Below are positions 34,819 through 43,547 of a DNA stretch of 64,000 bases, piece by piece; position 1 is the stretch's first letter; every line of letters begins with the position of its first letter. The notes beneath the pieces were generated by a model. That model made no database searches and had not been told where the DNA came from. It worked only from the letters and a program-made list of their open reading frames with translations. The position numbers and the translations under genes were made by a program. The stretch is from NCBI GenBank assembly GCA_036498905.1, contig DASYER010000102.1:1-64000 (forward strand). Direction: 5' to 3'. Source of the stretch: DAIDKA01 sp036498905 (lineage in GTDB: Bacteria; Pseudomonadota; Gammaproteobacteria; Steroidobacterales; Steroidobacteraceae).

Positions 34819-35337
34819 ATGAGCTATCTGTACAAGACCATGCCCTCGCCGGTCGGGCAGCTCACGCTTGTCGGCAGTGATCGGGGCCTCGCCGCTGTGC
34901 TGTGGGAGGATGATGATCCGTCACGGGTGCGGCTGGGAGAGCGCAAGGAAGACGCAGCCCACCCGTTACTGACGCGGGCGCAACAGGAACTTGAGGAATA
35001 CTTTACCGAGGAGCGGCGCACGTTCACGGTAAAGCTTGACCCCGCCGGCACCGAATTCCAGAACCGGGTATGGAACGCGCTGCGCACCATTCCATTTGGT
35101 GAAACCCGCAGCTACGGGCAGATCGCTGATCAGATCGGCAACCGCAAGGCCGTCCGCGCCGTGGGCGCGGCCAACGGCGCAAATCCCCTGTCCATCATCG
35201 TGCCCTGCCACCGGGTCATCGGGGCGAACGGCAAACTGACCGGCTTCGCCGGCGGCCTTGATGTCAAGGCGCGGCTGCTCGCGATGGAGAAGCGCTCAGG
35301 CCTGCGGGCCGGCCCCGGCGAACTTCATCTGGATTGA
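34819..35337 (+). CDS. ogt: Methylated-DNA--protein-cysteine methyltransferase
   Basis: 172 aa from ATG 34819. Suicide O6-alkylguanine-DNA methyltransferase that transfers the alkyl group to its own cysteine. The acceptor is in NPLSIIVPCHRVIGANGKLT, preceded by FGETRSYGQIADQIGN and RAVGAANGANP, all standard. It lacks the zinc and AraC domains of Ada, which are encoded divergently. Its last 42 bases overlap the end of the convergent SnoaL-like gene (35296-35337), an unusually long 3' overlap. Confidence 0.95.
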   Translation: MSYLYKTMPSPVGQLTLVGSDRGLAAVLWEDDDPSRVRLGERKEDAAHPLLTRAQQELEEYFTEERRTFTVKLDPAGTEFQNRVWNALRTIPFGETRSYGQIADQIGNRKAVRAVGAANGANPLSIIVPCHRVIGANGKLTGFAGGLDVKARLLAMEKRSGLRAGPGELHLD

Positions 35338-35763
35338 CCCGCGGCGCTCCAGGAACTTCCACACGCCCTTCTCGCGCACGAAACGATCCTGCATTTCGCC
35401 GAAATACATAGGCCCAGTGGAAATGAACGGCGGCGCGGCACCCTCAGGAGGGGTGGTCGCAATCATGGTGAGATAGGACAGCCCGCGCGCCGCGTCCCGG
35501 CTCTCGACATCGATCATGACGCTCGTGGTCAGATGCTTCGTCAATAGCGTTTTCGGGCGGGTCAGCAGCGAGGTACGGATTGCCTCACGTCCCTGGATCA
35601 GCTGGCCGGGATTCATCGGACGCGCAAAGGAGCCGTTTTCGGCGAAGCAGTCCGCAGCGGCGTTCATATCGCCCAAATCCAATGCCCGGCCGTAGGCAAA
35701 GGTAAGTCGTTCGCAGGCCCGCTCTATTTCCATTCGCTCGATGGGGCTCAGAACGTCCGACAT
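35296..35763 (-). CDS. SnoaL-like/NTF2-fold protein
   Basis: 155 aa from ATG 35763. The pattern MEIERACERLTFAYGRALDL, ADCFAENGSFARP and QGREAIRTSLLTRPK resembles SnoaL_4, the fold used by ring-hydroxylating dioxygenase beta subunits and by scytalone dehydratase. Near the end are GPMYFGEMQDRFVREKGVWK and FLERRGSIQMKF. It is not evidently a dioxygenase subunit because no alpha subunit is nearby. More likely a dehydratase, cyclase or isomerase. It overlaps ogt by 42 bases at its 3' end and is divergent from the GST at 35876. Confidence 0.75.
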   Translation of the reverse strand: MSDVLSPIERMEIERACERLTFAYGRALDLGDMNAAADCFAENGSFARPMNPGQLIQGREAIRTSLLTRPKTLLTKHLTTSVMIDVESRDAARGLSYLTMIATTPPEGAAPPFISTGPMYFGEMQDRFVREKGVWKFLERRGSIQMKFAGAGPQA

Positions 35764-35875
35764 GATGTATTCCCCTCCGGTCAAGACAATGTGTGCGTGA
35801 ATTGTAGCGCCTGCCCGGCGGGGCCGCGCAATAATGCGCGGGCGTTCCGGTCGACATGCTGGAGAGATGCTGATC

Positions 35876-36637
35876 ATGCTGAAGCTGTACCACGCCGAGC
35901 CCGTCGCGAATTCCCTGAAGACCCTCATCAATCTGAAGGAAAAGGGACTCGAATTCGAGAGCATCTATATCGATCTGCACCGCTTCGAGCAGCACGAGCC
36001 GGCCTTTGTCGCGATCAATCCCGAAGGCCAGGTACCCGTACTCGACCATGATGGGCACATCATCACGCACACGACAGTGATCGGTGAATACCTTGAGGAT
36101 GCGTTTCCGGGCACCCCGCCCCTGCGCCCAGCGGATGCCTTGGGCAAGGCACGCATGCGCTATTGGAACAAATTCTGCGACGAGCATGTCGTGAACTTCG
36201 TCTCCATGCATGGCTGGCATCGGCTGGTCACGACCATCGCCCGCTCGGTGGAGGCCGGAGAGTTTGCGCGGCTGATGGAACGCATTCCGCTGCACGAACA
36301 GCGCGAGAAGTGGCGCACCGCGCGCTCCGGCTTCAGCGAAGCGGATCTGGCCAATGCCACCCGCAAGATCGAGGTCGCCGTGGACAAAGTCGAGCAGCAA
36401 CTGTGCAAATCGCCATGGCTGGCAGGGGATACCTTCACGCTTGCCGACATCAACTTCTTTGCCATCGGCGGCGTGGCGCTCGACCGTCTGTTTCCAACGA
36501 TGCAGGTGGGCACCCGCGCGCCTCACCTGAGCGATTGGGTAGCCCGCATGTTTGATCGGCCCGGTGTCAAAGCGGCCTTTGCGATGCCGGATCGCACTAA
36601 CCCCAAGCTGCGCACCTTCACGGGCGAGATTCAATGA
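35876..36637 (+). CDS. Glutathione S-transferase
   Basis: About 253 aa, starting at the ATG at 35876 with GGAGAG nine bases ahead. N-terminal thioredoxin-like domain with LKLYHAEPVANSLKTLINLK, EGQVPVLDHDGHIITHTTVI (cis-Pro and glutathione gamma-glutamyl contacts) and EYLEDAFPG. The C-terminal helical domain includes LAGDTFTLADINFF, the N-capping box of GSTs. Similar GSTs participate in ring reduction, ether cleavage or stress defence. It faces the next GST tail to tail, 10 bases apart. No strong subclass could be assigned. Confidence 0.88.
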   Translation: MLKLYHAEPVANSLKTLINLKEKGLEFESIYIDLHRFEQHEPAFVAINPEGQVPVLDHDGHIITHTTVIGEYLEDAFPGTPPLRPADALGKARMRYWNKFCDEHVVNFVSMHGWHRLVTTIARSVEAGEFARLMERIPLHEQREKWRTARSGFSEADLANATRKIEVAVDKVEQQLCKSPWLAGDTFTLADINFFAIGGVALDRLFPTMQVGTRAPHLSDWVARMFDRPGVKAAFAMPDRTNPKLRTFTGEIQ

Positions 36638-36647
36638 TGGCGGCACT

Positions 36648-37316
36648 TCAGGCCAGGAATTTACGCGCGCCCTCCACCGTCTTGGCATCGCCAGTGCCTA
36701 AGTCAGCCGGCGGGGGAACCGCACGGCCACGCAGCACCGCCGGGCGTGCGCCGATGCTGTCGATCCAGCGCTGCACATGTGCAAGGCCGTCAAGGGTCAC
36801 GCCGGACCAGGCATGGCCGCTTACCCAGGACCAGTTGGCGATATCGGCAATCGAGTAGTCCCCGGCCAGGTATTCATGGGCCGCCAGCCGCAGATCGAGC
36901 ACTTCGAGCAGCCGGCGCACCTCACGCTGATAACGCTCGATGGCGTAGGGAATCTTCTCGGGGGCATAGCGGAAAAAGACATTGGCCTGACCCATCATCG
37001 GGCCGATGCCGCCCATCTGGAACATCAGCCACTGGATGACCAGTGAGCGGCCCTTCACGTCCCTCGGCAGCAGCCTCCCGGCACGTTCGGCGAGGTAAAT
37101 CATGATCGCGCCGGACTCGAACACCGCGAAGTCGCCGTTATCGCGATCCACGATGGTCGGGATTCGCCCGTTCGGGTTGATTTGCAGGTAGGCCGGCGCC
37201 TTCTGCTCGTTCTTCGACAGCGCCAGGGCGTGCACCGTGTAGGGAATACCCAGCTCCTCGAGAGTGATGGAAATCTTCCAGCCATTGGGCGTCTCGGCCG
37301 TGTAAAGATCGATCAT
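36648..37316 (-). CDS. Glutathione S-transferase, YfcG/YghU-like
   Basis: 222 aa. Starts MIDLYTAETPNGWKISITLE and has INPNGRIPTIVDRDNG followed by VFESGAIMIYLAERAGRLLP, the motif set of the Nu-class GSTs (YfcG and YghU in E. coli), which act as disulfide reductases or peroxidases. In those the TAxTPNG turn binds glutathione. The C-terminal domain has LAGDYSIADIANWSWV. It is divergent from the PTE-like gene; the two start codons are separated by only 34 bases. Likely redox defence or glutathione conjugation of a catabolic intermediate. Confidence 0.9.
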   Translation of the reverse strand: MIDLYTAETPNGWKISITLEELGIPYTVHALALSKNEQKAPAYLQINPNGRIPTIVDRDNGDFAVFESGAIMIYLAERAGRLLPRDVKGRSLVIQWLMFQMGGIGPMMGQANVFFRYAPEKIPYAIERYQREVRRLLEVLDLRLAAHEYLAGDYSIADIANWSWVSGHAWSGVTLDGLAHVQRWIDSIGARPAVLRGRAVPPPADLGTGDAKTVEGARKFLA

Positions 37317-37350
37317 CGTGAAATCCCCCCCAAAGTGGCATCATGCGCCG

Positions 37351-38439
37351 ATGGCAAATATAACCCGTCGTGATGCGTTGCAGTTTGCAGGCATGGGAGC
37401 CGTTGCCCTTGGTCTTGGTCCCCTGGCTGCCCGGGCCCAGCAATTGAATTTTCCCAAGGGCGCGGTCATCCGCACCTTGTTCAAGGATTACGCACCGGGC
37501 GAACTTACCGGTGGTGCGACGCTCTTTCATGAGCATCTGTCGCTGGGTGAGGATTTCAGCGAGCGCTTCCGTGCCGCCTCACAGGCAGTGCTCGCCGCGC
37601 AGGGTATCAAGGTACCGGCCGCAGGCACTGCACCGCCGAGCGCTCCCCCGGGTCCTGATCCGATGCGCGATGTCGCGCTCATGGCCCAGGAACTACGCGA
37701 TGCGCAGCACGACGGCGTGGCGTGCATCGTGGATGCCAGCCTGGAAGGGGCCGGCATGGACCTCAGATTCATCCGTGATGCAGCCAGAATGTCCGGGTTG
37801 CCGGTCGTCAAGGGCGCAGGTTTCTATACGCAGCCGTTTTACCCCAAGGCGCTCGCCAGCATGAGCGAGGCGCAGATCACCCAGGCGTTGATCCGGCAGG
37901 CCGATGAATATCCGGCAGGCGCATTCGGCGAAATCGGCTCCTGGGATGACATCACGGCGCTGGAGCGACGCGTGTTCCGGGCGGTCGGCAAGGCGCACCT
38001 GGCGACCAATCTGTCGATCTTCACGCACACCGGCATCCCCGGAAAGTCCGCCCTGGAGCAACTGGACATCCTGGAGGATGCGGGCGTGGATCCGCGCCGG
38101 GTCGCGATCGGCCACCTCGGCAATCTGAACGATCCCAACCTCTACGTGCACAAGGCCGTGTGCCGCCGCGGCGCCTATGTCGGCTTCGACCGTCAGGGCA
38201 GCCCGCGCGATGCATCCGTGGTGCCGCTCGTCATGGGTTTGATCGAGGCTGGATTTGCCGATCACATCCTGATCTCAGGCGATGCATTTCGCAGCTACGC
38301 GCGACCCATCACGGTGTTCGTGCCCAAGCTCAAGGCCGCGGGTGTCGACGAGGCAACGCTGCATCGAATCACCGTGGAGAATCCGCTGCGCTTTCTGGCA
38401 TTCGTGCCGAAGCGCCCGCGCGGGGTCAGTGCCGGATAG
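37351..38439 (+). CDS. Tat-exported phosphotriesterase-family hydrolase
   Basis: About 362 aa from ATG 37351, with a twin-arginine signal (ITRRDALQFAGMGAVALGLG). It is an amidohydrolase-superfamily TIM barrel of the PTE/PHP type. The metal HxH is in LFHEHLSLGEDF. Then come GAGFYTQPFY, GEIGSWDDITALE (a Glu in the position where the true phosphotriesterase has a carboxylated Lys), the metal His in IFTHTGIPG and IGHLGNLND, and the Asp in LISGDAF. The Glu-bridged form is typical of PHP and lactonase-like members. Periplasmic lactone or ester hydrolysis seems likelier than organophosphate cleavage. Its final 14 bases overlap the convergent SDR gene. Confidence 0.85.
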   Translation: MANITRRDALQFAGMGAVALGLGPLAARAQQLNFPKGAVIRTLFKDYAPGELTGGATLFHEHLSLGEDFSERFRAASQAVLAAQGIKVPAAGTAPPSAPPGPDPMRDVALMAQELRDAQHDGVACIVDASLEGAGMDLRFIRDAARMSGLPVVKGAGFYTQPFYPKALASMSEAQITQALIRQADEYPAGAFGEIGSWDDITALERRVFRAVGKAHLATNLSIFTHTGIPGKSALEQLDILEDAGVDPRRVAIGHLGNLNDPNLYVHKAVCRRGAYVGFDRQGSPRDASVVPLVMGLIEAGFADHILISGDAFRSYARPITVFVPKLKAAGVDEATLHRITVENPLRFLAFVPKRPRGVSAG

Positions 38440-39211
38440 TCGCCAGCGCCCCGCCGTCGACTGCCCACGCGGCGCCGTTCACGAAGCTCGCTGCATCGGA
38501 TAGCAGGAAGGTCACGACTTCGCCGACCTCCTCGGGCGTGCCGATCCGGTCCATCGTCGCGACCTTGCCCAATACCTTCTTGCCCGCGGTGACATCGCCG
38601 TTGAACATCATGCGCAGCATGGCCTCCAGCAACGGCGTGTCGATGACGCCGGGCATTACGGCATTGACCCGCACACCTTTTGCACCCACTTCACTCGCGG
38701 CGGTTCGCGTCAGGCCAATGACCGCATGCTTGGTGGAGTTGTAGGCACAGGCCCCCGCCAGACCACGCTCGCTGGCGATCGAACCGGTATTCACCACCGC
38801 GCCGTGGCCCTGTTTGAGCATCACCGGCAGCACATGACGCATCCCCAGGAATATGCCCTTCTGGTTTACCGCAACAATCCGGTCGAACTCCGCCTCGTCG
38901 TATTCGTAGATCGGACCCAGCTTGCCTTCCATGCCGGCATTGTTGAAGAAACCATCGATACGACCGAACACCTCGAGTGCCCGTGCCACATATGCCTGAA
39001 CATCGGCTGACTTGCTGACATCGGCCACCACGGTCTCGACGCGCCGACCCAGTGCCTCCACGGCACCGCGGCGCGCGGCCAGCGCGGCGCCATTGATATC
39101 GACCAGCATCACATCGGCACCGGCCCCGGCAAGGCTCATCGCCGCCGCGTGGCCGATCATTCCGGCACCCCCGGTGATCACCACGACCTTGTCTTGCATG
39201 GATGAGGTCAT
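38426..39211 (-). CDS. SDR-family NAD(P)-dependent oxidoreductase
   Basis: 261 aa, classical short-chain dehydrogenase. Cofactor motif VVITGGAGMIGHAAAMSLAG, NAG motif FFNNAGMEGKLG, catalytic Ser in VVNTGSIASERGL, and YxxxK as AYNSTKHAV. The C-terminal DAASFVNGAAWAVDGGALAT is usual. An aspartate in LVDINGAAL suggests NAD preference. Oxidises or reduces an alcohol/ketone pair. The start overlaps the 76-aa gene by 4 bases, and that gene in turn overlaps the FAD oxidoreductase by 4, so these three are one coupled unit. Confidence 0.93.
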   Translation of the reverse strand: MTSSMQDKVVVITGGAGMIGHAAAMSLAGAGADVMLVDINGAALAARRGAVEALGRRVETVVADVSKSADVQAYVARALEVFGRIDGFFNNAGMEGKLGPIYEYDEAEFDRIVAVNQKGIFLGMRHVLPVMLKQGHGAVVNTGSIASERGLAGACAYNSTKHAVIGLTRTAASEVGAKGVRVNAVMPGVIDTPLLEAMLRMMFNGDVTAGKKVLGKVATMDRIGTPEEVGEVVTFLLSDAASFVNGAAWAVDGGALATIRH

Positions 39212-39438
39212 TTACCCGTTTCCTTTGATAGTCCGGACCCGCGAAAGGGCATTGTCATCACGAACAGCAGACCACGCAGCCCCAGCAGCTTCAGACCCTC
39301 GCGCAGATCCGCAGGGGTCAGGCTTGCGGTCATCGGCATCGTCCCGAACACCTTGGCCTTGATGAGCAGTTGATTGCCGTCACGCTCAATGCGGCTGACA
39401 GTCATGAGTTCGCGCCGATCGGGCCCATAGACCTTCAT
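39208..39438 (-). CDS. Small conserved-looking protein, 76 aa
   Basis: 76 aa with no signal peptide. MKVYGPDRRELMTVSRIERD, then GNQLLIKAKVFGTMPMTASL, ends LREGLKLLGLRGLLFVMTMP and FRGSGLSKETGK. The C-terminal third is hydrophobic enough to sit at a membrane surface. It overlaps its upstream neighbour (stop at 39435) and its downstream neighbour (start at 39211) by 4 bases each. That exact coupling argues for a real gene despite the lack of a known family. A role as an accessory to the FAD/SDR pair is inferred. Confidence 0.7.
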   Translation of the reverse strand: MKVYGPDRRELMTVSRIERDGNQLLIKAKVFGTMPMTASLTPADLREGLKLLGLRGLLFVMTMPFRGSGLSKETGK

Positions 39439-41012
39439 GCCGGCTTTTCCAGTTTCTCAAAATCAATCTTGAGGTCTTCACACATCACCTGCGCCGTCGC
39501 CCGCCCGGCGCCGAACACACCACCGCCCGGATACTGGAATGGGCCGACGAGGTACAGCCGCTCGACGCCCGGCACTTTGTACTGGCCCAGGTCCGGCGTC
39601 GGGCGATGCGCCCCACTTTGATAACTGGTGGTGGCGATGCCGTGCAGGTCCCCACGCATGAAACTCGGTGAAGTACGTTCCATGTCGACCGGACTGTCAC
39701 AGTGGAAATCGAGCAGCACTTCATCCAGGTTCGATACGTAGAGACGCAAGCGATCGAGCATGCTGCGCGCAAAGGCGTCCTTGGATTCATCCCAGGATTT
39801 GCCATCAGGTCGCATGTAGGGGGCGTAGTCCCACAGATGCGCGATGCCTTTGCCGGGAGGCGTGCGGGTGTCATCAAACATCGACAGGGATCCCAAGCCC
39901 AAAAGGTGCGTACGCATGAACCCGCCGTAGCGCAGATCGTCAAAGCATTCCCGCAGTTCCCGATAGGTCGGCGGCATCAGTTCGATCATCACCGACTGCA
40001 CCGGATCTGCGGTCCGGAAGCGCAGCGGTCCATCCAATGCCGCATGGACCGTGACGCAGGCCGCCTCGGTGATGTGGGTGGCTTCGGCCGCCTGGCGCAC
40101 CTGCGGATCAAGACCTGGAACCATGGATGACAGCTTGTGCGGATGGATCGCGCCAATGACGGCTTCGCGCGCCGAGTAGCGGCTACCATCGGCCGTGATC
40201 ACGCCCGAGGCACGGCCGTTGGCGACGACGACCTCGCGAACGTCCTGGCTGGCGAGCACGGTGCCGCCGCGATCTTCAATGCATCGGGTCAGCGCCTCGG
40301 TGAGCTTGCCGCTGCCGCCCACCGGCACTCCAAAACCGTAGGCTTCGAGGAAACCCAGGAATACGAATACACCCAGGCCGGTCGCCTTCTCATCCGGGGA
40401 CACCAGATTCTCACCGGCGACGCGGGCGAAATGTGCCCGCACCCGATCGTGTTCGAAATAGTCGGCCAGCACATCGTGACTGCTCATTTGCATGGCGCGC
40501 CAGAACTCCCGACCCTCGCGGCTTTGGTCGAGGAAGGCGAAACTCGCACCCTGAGGCGCGGGTGGCGTATACAGCGTCGATACCAGCATCGGCAGCCAGG
40601 TGGCCGCCTGCGCCGACAGCCGCAGGAAGGCCTCCGCATCGCGTTTCGAGAATTTGGCGATCTGCGCTGCGGATTTGGCCGGATCCCGATACAGCGCCAG
40701 GGTCGAGCCATCTTCGAACACCGACATCATCGGTGACTCGGGAAACAGATAGCGCAGACCGTAGCGGCCCTTCAATCCCAGCTCATCACGCTGCAGCAGC
40801 GGATTGGCCTGGATGAAGATATGCGTCATGGAATGCTGGTCGTGACGGTATCCCGGACGCGTCAGCTCTCGCGACACCACGCCTCCACCCAACCAGCCGT
40901 TGCGCTCCAGGACCAGTACGCGTTTGCCGGCCTTGGCCAGGTACGCGGCCGCAACCAGTCCGTTATGGCCGCTGCCGACGGCAATGACATCGAAGTCTTT
41001 TTGGCTGATCAT
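39435..41012 (-). CDS. FAD-dependent oxidoreductase, phytoene desaturase/PYROXD2-like
   Basis: About 525 aa from ATG 41012 (a TTG at 41027 is also possible). Dinucleotide fold at the start, DVIAVGSGHNGLVAAAYLAK, followed by RVLVLERNGWLGGGVVSREL. Internal patterns such as KLTEALTRCIEDRGGTVLAS and RASGVITADGSRYSAREAVI are those of carotenoid-desaturase-like flavoproteins. The C-terminal FAD motif is LYLVGPFQYPGGGVFGAGR. Members introduce double bonds or oxidise lipophilic substrates. Divergent from a SnoaL gene. First gene of a three-gene coupled unit with the 76-aa protein and an SDR. Confidence 0.85.
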   Translation of the reverse strand: MISQKDFDVIAVGSGHNGLVAAAYLAKAGKRVLVLERNGWLGGGVVSRELTRPGYRHDQHSMTHIFIQANPLLQRDELGLKGRYGLRYLFPESPMMSVFEDGSTLALYRDPAKSAAQIAKFSKRDAEAFLRLSAQAATWLPMLVSTLYTPPAPQGASFAFLDQSREGREFWRAMQMSSHDVLADYFEHDRVRAHFARVAGENLVSPDEKATGLGVFVFLGFLEAYGFGVPVGGSGKLTEALTRCIEDRGGTVLASQDVREVVVANGRASGVITADGSRYSAREAVIGAIHPHKLSSMVPGLDPQVRQAAEATHITEAACVTVHAALDGPLRFRTADPVQSVMIELMPPTYRELRECFDDLRYGGFMRTHLLGLGSLSMFDDTRTPPGKGIAHLWDYAPYMRPDGKSWDESKDAFARSMLDRLRLYVSNLDEVLLDFHCDSPVDMERTSPSFMRGDLHGIATTSYQSGAHRPTPDLGQYKVPGVERLYLVGPFQYPGGGVFGAGRATAQVMCEDLKIDFEKLEKPA

Positions 41013-41048
41013 AGGATCGATGTACAACAGTTCGGAAGGGGCATGTTC

Positions 41049-41462
41049 ATGAGTCAGTCCAATGCGCAGGGCGAAGCGATCGTTAGGAAATTCTTTGAGC
41101 TGCTGAATGCGGAAGATCTCGAAGGTGTCCGCGCGCTGTTGACCGAAGATGCCGCCTGGCTGCCCCAGGCCCGCGACATGCCCGGCGCCGGTGAATACCG
41201 GGGGCGCAACGTCATAGTCGATGAGTTCCTCAAACCGATCCGCGGCATGTTCGCGAAGGGCAGTCCATCGAATCGCATCCTGTCCATGGCATCAAACGGT
41301 TCGCTGGTCCTGGCCGAGACCCATGGTACCGGCCACCTGCAGGACGGGCGTACCTACGACAATCGCTATGCCTGGGCATTCGAACTGCGCGGCGAGAAGA
41401 TCGCGGTGCTGCGCGAGTATCTCGACAGCTACTACATCGTGCGTCTGTTCGGCGCGACCTGA
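41049..41462 (+). CDS. SnoaL-like/NTF2-fold protein (ketosteroid-isomerase-like)
   Basis: About 137 aa from ATG 41049 (GGAAGGGG at a spacing of seven; the ATG at 41043 is too close to it). AIVRKFFELLNAEDLEGVRA and LTEDAAWLPQARDMPG form the N-terminal helices and first strand of the fold. The second half ends RYAWAFELRGEKIAVLREYL and DSYYIVRLFG. This set is typical of the ketosteroid isomerase-like group YesE/EhpR/SnoaL_2. Opposite to the P450 gene, with a 14-base gap at the stops. Catalytic residues cannot be assigned with confidence. Confidence 0.8.
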   Translation: MSQSNAQGEAIVRKFFELLNAEDLEGVRALLTEDAAWLPQARDMPGAGEYRGRNVIVDEFLKPIRGMFAKGSPSNRILSMASNGSLVLAETHGTGHLQDGRTYDNRYAWAFELRGEKIAVLREYLDSYYIVRLFGAT

Positions 41463-41476
41463 ACGGCGCATGGCGG

Positions 41477-42655
41477 TCAATTGGCGTACAGACGGACCGG
41501 CAGTCTGGCCGGACCGTGGCCGATGGTAGTCATCCAAGGCGTGGGCTCTCCCGCCAACTCGAAGCGCGCGACGCGACGCGCCACTTCGGTCAGGAGCACG
41601 TGCGCCTCCAGCTGCGCCAGCACGCGACCGACGCAGGCGTGAATCCCGTATCCCCAGCCCACCTGCTTCTTAAGGTCGCGGCCCATATCGTACTGATCGG
41701 GCTGCTGCCAGGCGCGGGGGTCGCGGTTCGCCGCGGCAAACATCAGGCCGACCCGCTGTCCGGCGGGCACGGTGTAGCCCCCGATATCGACGTCGCGAGT
41801 CGTGATGCGGCCGGCCATCCGTGACGGGGAGTCCCAGCGCAGACTTTCATCGAATGCCGAGCGCACCAGGGTCGGGTCGGCGCGCAGCTTCTGATACTGA
41901 TCCGGAAATTTTGCAAAGGCATACATGGCATTGGCCATGGTCAGGATGGTCGTATCCGCTCCGGCAGCCAGGACGGTCTGCAGCAGCAGTTTGGCCTCGG
42001 CCTGAGTGATGACGCCATCATCGGCCATCCCGTACAGCACCATGCCGATGCCACCCTCGGACAGGTTGTCCCGGTCGCAGCACTGTTCGAGCCATGCCAG
42101 CACCGGCTCGATATTCACCATGGCCTCGCGAAACAACTCGTTTTCGGGCCCCATGGTCGCCCACACCATGTGGCTGAAGGCGTACATGTGTTCGCGCCCT
42201 TCGACGCGCAGGCCGATGGCATCCGGCAAGGCCTTGTACACAAAGCGTTGGGTGATCTCCCCGACGGCATCGACCACTTCACCCTGCCGTGACATCAGGC
42301 CATCGAAGAGTGCCGCCGCATCGCGTTCGAACGACGGGCGCAGATTGCCGAGCACCTGCGTGGACAGAGCCTTGGCGATAGCCTGCCGGACGTGCGTGTG
42401 GCGCGGCGGATCATCCGTCAGCAGGATTTCGGGCCGCAGTGAATTGGGGTCATGCCAGGGGCGCGACTTGTTCGAAAAGGTCTGCCAATCCTGCAGGCCC
42501 ATCGTCACATCTGCATGCCGGGTTATCATCACCGTGCCGTCGGTGAGGCGCACGACCGGCGAGAATTCGCGCAGAGTGTCATCGACCGCGCGCGCGTTGC
42601 GCACGGACTCGTGGCTGAACAAATCAAGCGGGTAGTCGGGAATTGGCTGACCCAT
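41477..42655 (-). CDS. Cytochrome P450
   Basis: 392 aa, soluble bacterial class I type. I-helix oxygen-activation motif AGADTT, ExxR as ESLRWD, and the cysteine heme loop WGYGIHACVGRVLAQLEAHV. Substrate recognition regions vary. Such P450s hydroxylate terpenoids, steroids or aromatic compounds using electrons from a ferredoxin and its reductase; neither is encoded in this window. Last gene of the esterase, GMC, MBL, P450 run, with a 16-base gap to the MBL gene. Substrate unknown. Confidence 0.95.
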   Translation of the reverse strand: MGQPIPDYPLDLFSHESVRNARAVDDTLREFSPVVRLTDGTVMITRHADVTMGLQDWQTFSNKSRPWHDPNSLRPEILLTDDPPRHTHVRQAIAKALSTQVLGNLRPSFERDAAALFDGLMSRQGEVVDAVGEITQRFVYKALPDAIGLRVEGREHMYAFSHMVWATMGPENELFREAMVNIEPVLAWLEQCCDRDNLSEGGIGMVLYGMADDGVITQAEAKLLLQTVLAAGADTTILTMANAMYAFAKFPDQYQKLRADPTLVRSAFDESLRWDSPSRMAGRITTRDVDIGGYTVPAGQRVGLMFAAANRDPRAWQQPDQYDMGRDLKKQVGWGYGIHACVGRVLAQLEAHVLLTEVARRVARFELAGEPTPWMTTIGHGPARLPVRLYAN

Positions 42656-42671
42656 GGTTGATCCTCAATCC

Positions 42672-43547
42672 TTACGATTTCAATTTGCAGGAGGCGCCGT
42701 TGCGCACGATGTAGCCGGCGCCCGGGTCGGCAAAATGACTGCCGATGACCAGCACCGGCTTCTCCTGGAAGCGCTTGATGAATTCGACGCGGGTCTTTGC
42801 GCCCGCCGGTTTGTCCATGTCGAACGTTGCCGGATGCTCCGGCATCGCGACCTGGATGGGGTGATGCATCATGTCGCCGGTGATCACGGCCTCCTGGCCC
42901 TGCGAGGCGATATGTACGCTGACATGCCCCGGAGTGTGGCCGGGCGTGGGAAACAGGCGGATCTCCTCGCTGATCGCATGATCATGAGGAATGAAATCCA
43001 CCAGGCCCGCCTCGATCACCGGATCGACGGCATCGCTGAGATGGTTGATGCCGTGATACCCCCCAGTATCCCGCAGCATCTGCCAGTGATCGTATTCCTT
43101 GCGGCTGAATAGGTAGCGCGCTTTGGGAAAGGTTGGTATCCAGCGACCATCGACCAGATGCGTGTTCCACCCGACATGATCGAAGTGCAGATGCGTACAC
43201 AGCACGGTGTCGATATCCTCGGGCGCGATCCCGAGCGAAGCCAGGTCCTGCATGAAAGTCGTGCGCATCTTGGTGAAGACCGGGAACTGTCGCTCTCTAT
43301 CGGCACCGATGCAGGTGTCGATCATGATGCGCCGGTTGCCCGCCTTGACCACGAATGCCTGGAAATTGATGAACATCCGCCCCTGCGGTGTCGCATGGTC
43401 CGGCAGCAGCCATGGCTGCGTATGCACGATCGGCGGCTTGCTGTCCTCCAGCACCATCCAGATATCGTCTTCCCACTTCCAGACCTCGACCAGGCGGGTG
43501 ATTTCGACCTGACCGACCTTCCAGGTCTTCATGTGTTCTATTGCCAT
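42672..43547 (-). CDS. Metallo-beta-lactamase-fold hydrolase
   Basis: 291 aa. Metal motif THLHFDHVGWN (HxHxDH), third His in TPGHTPGHVSVHI, the Asp in ITGDMMHHPIQVAMPEHPA, and a final His in IGSHFADPGAG. The arrangement is that of N-acyl homoserine lactonase and alkylsulfatase-like MBL enzymes. A long insertion (RKEYDHWQMLRDTGGYHGIN) precedes the second metal ligand. Lactone or ester hydrolysis is likely. It overlaps the GMC oxidoreductase gene by 10 bases (43538-43547), so translation is coupled. Confidence 0.88.
   Translation of the reverse strand: MAIEHMKTWKVGQVEITRLVEVWKWEDDIWMVLEDSKPPIVHTQPWLLPDHATPQGRMFINFQAFVVKAGNRRIMIDTCIGADRERQFPVFTKMRTTFMQDLASLGIAPEDIDTVLCTHLHFDHVGWNTHLVDGRWIPTFPKARYLFSRKEYDHWQMLRDTGGYHGINHLSDAVDPVIEAGLVDFIPHDHAISEEIRLFPTPGHTPGHVSVHIASQGQEAVITGDMMHHPIQVAMPEHPATFDMDKPAGAKTRVEFIKRFQEKPVLVIGSHFADPGAGYIVRNGASCKLKS

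Noticed and set aside
35296..35763. Beta subunit of a ring-hydroxylating dioxygenase
   Set aside because: The fold is shared, but there is no Rieske alpha subunit, ferredoxin or reductase nearby.
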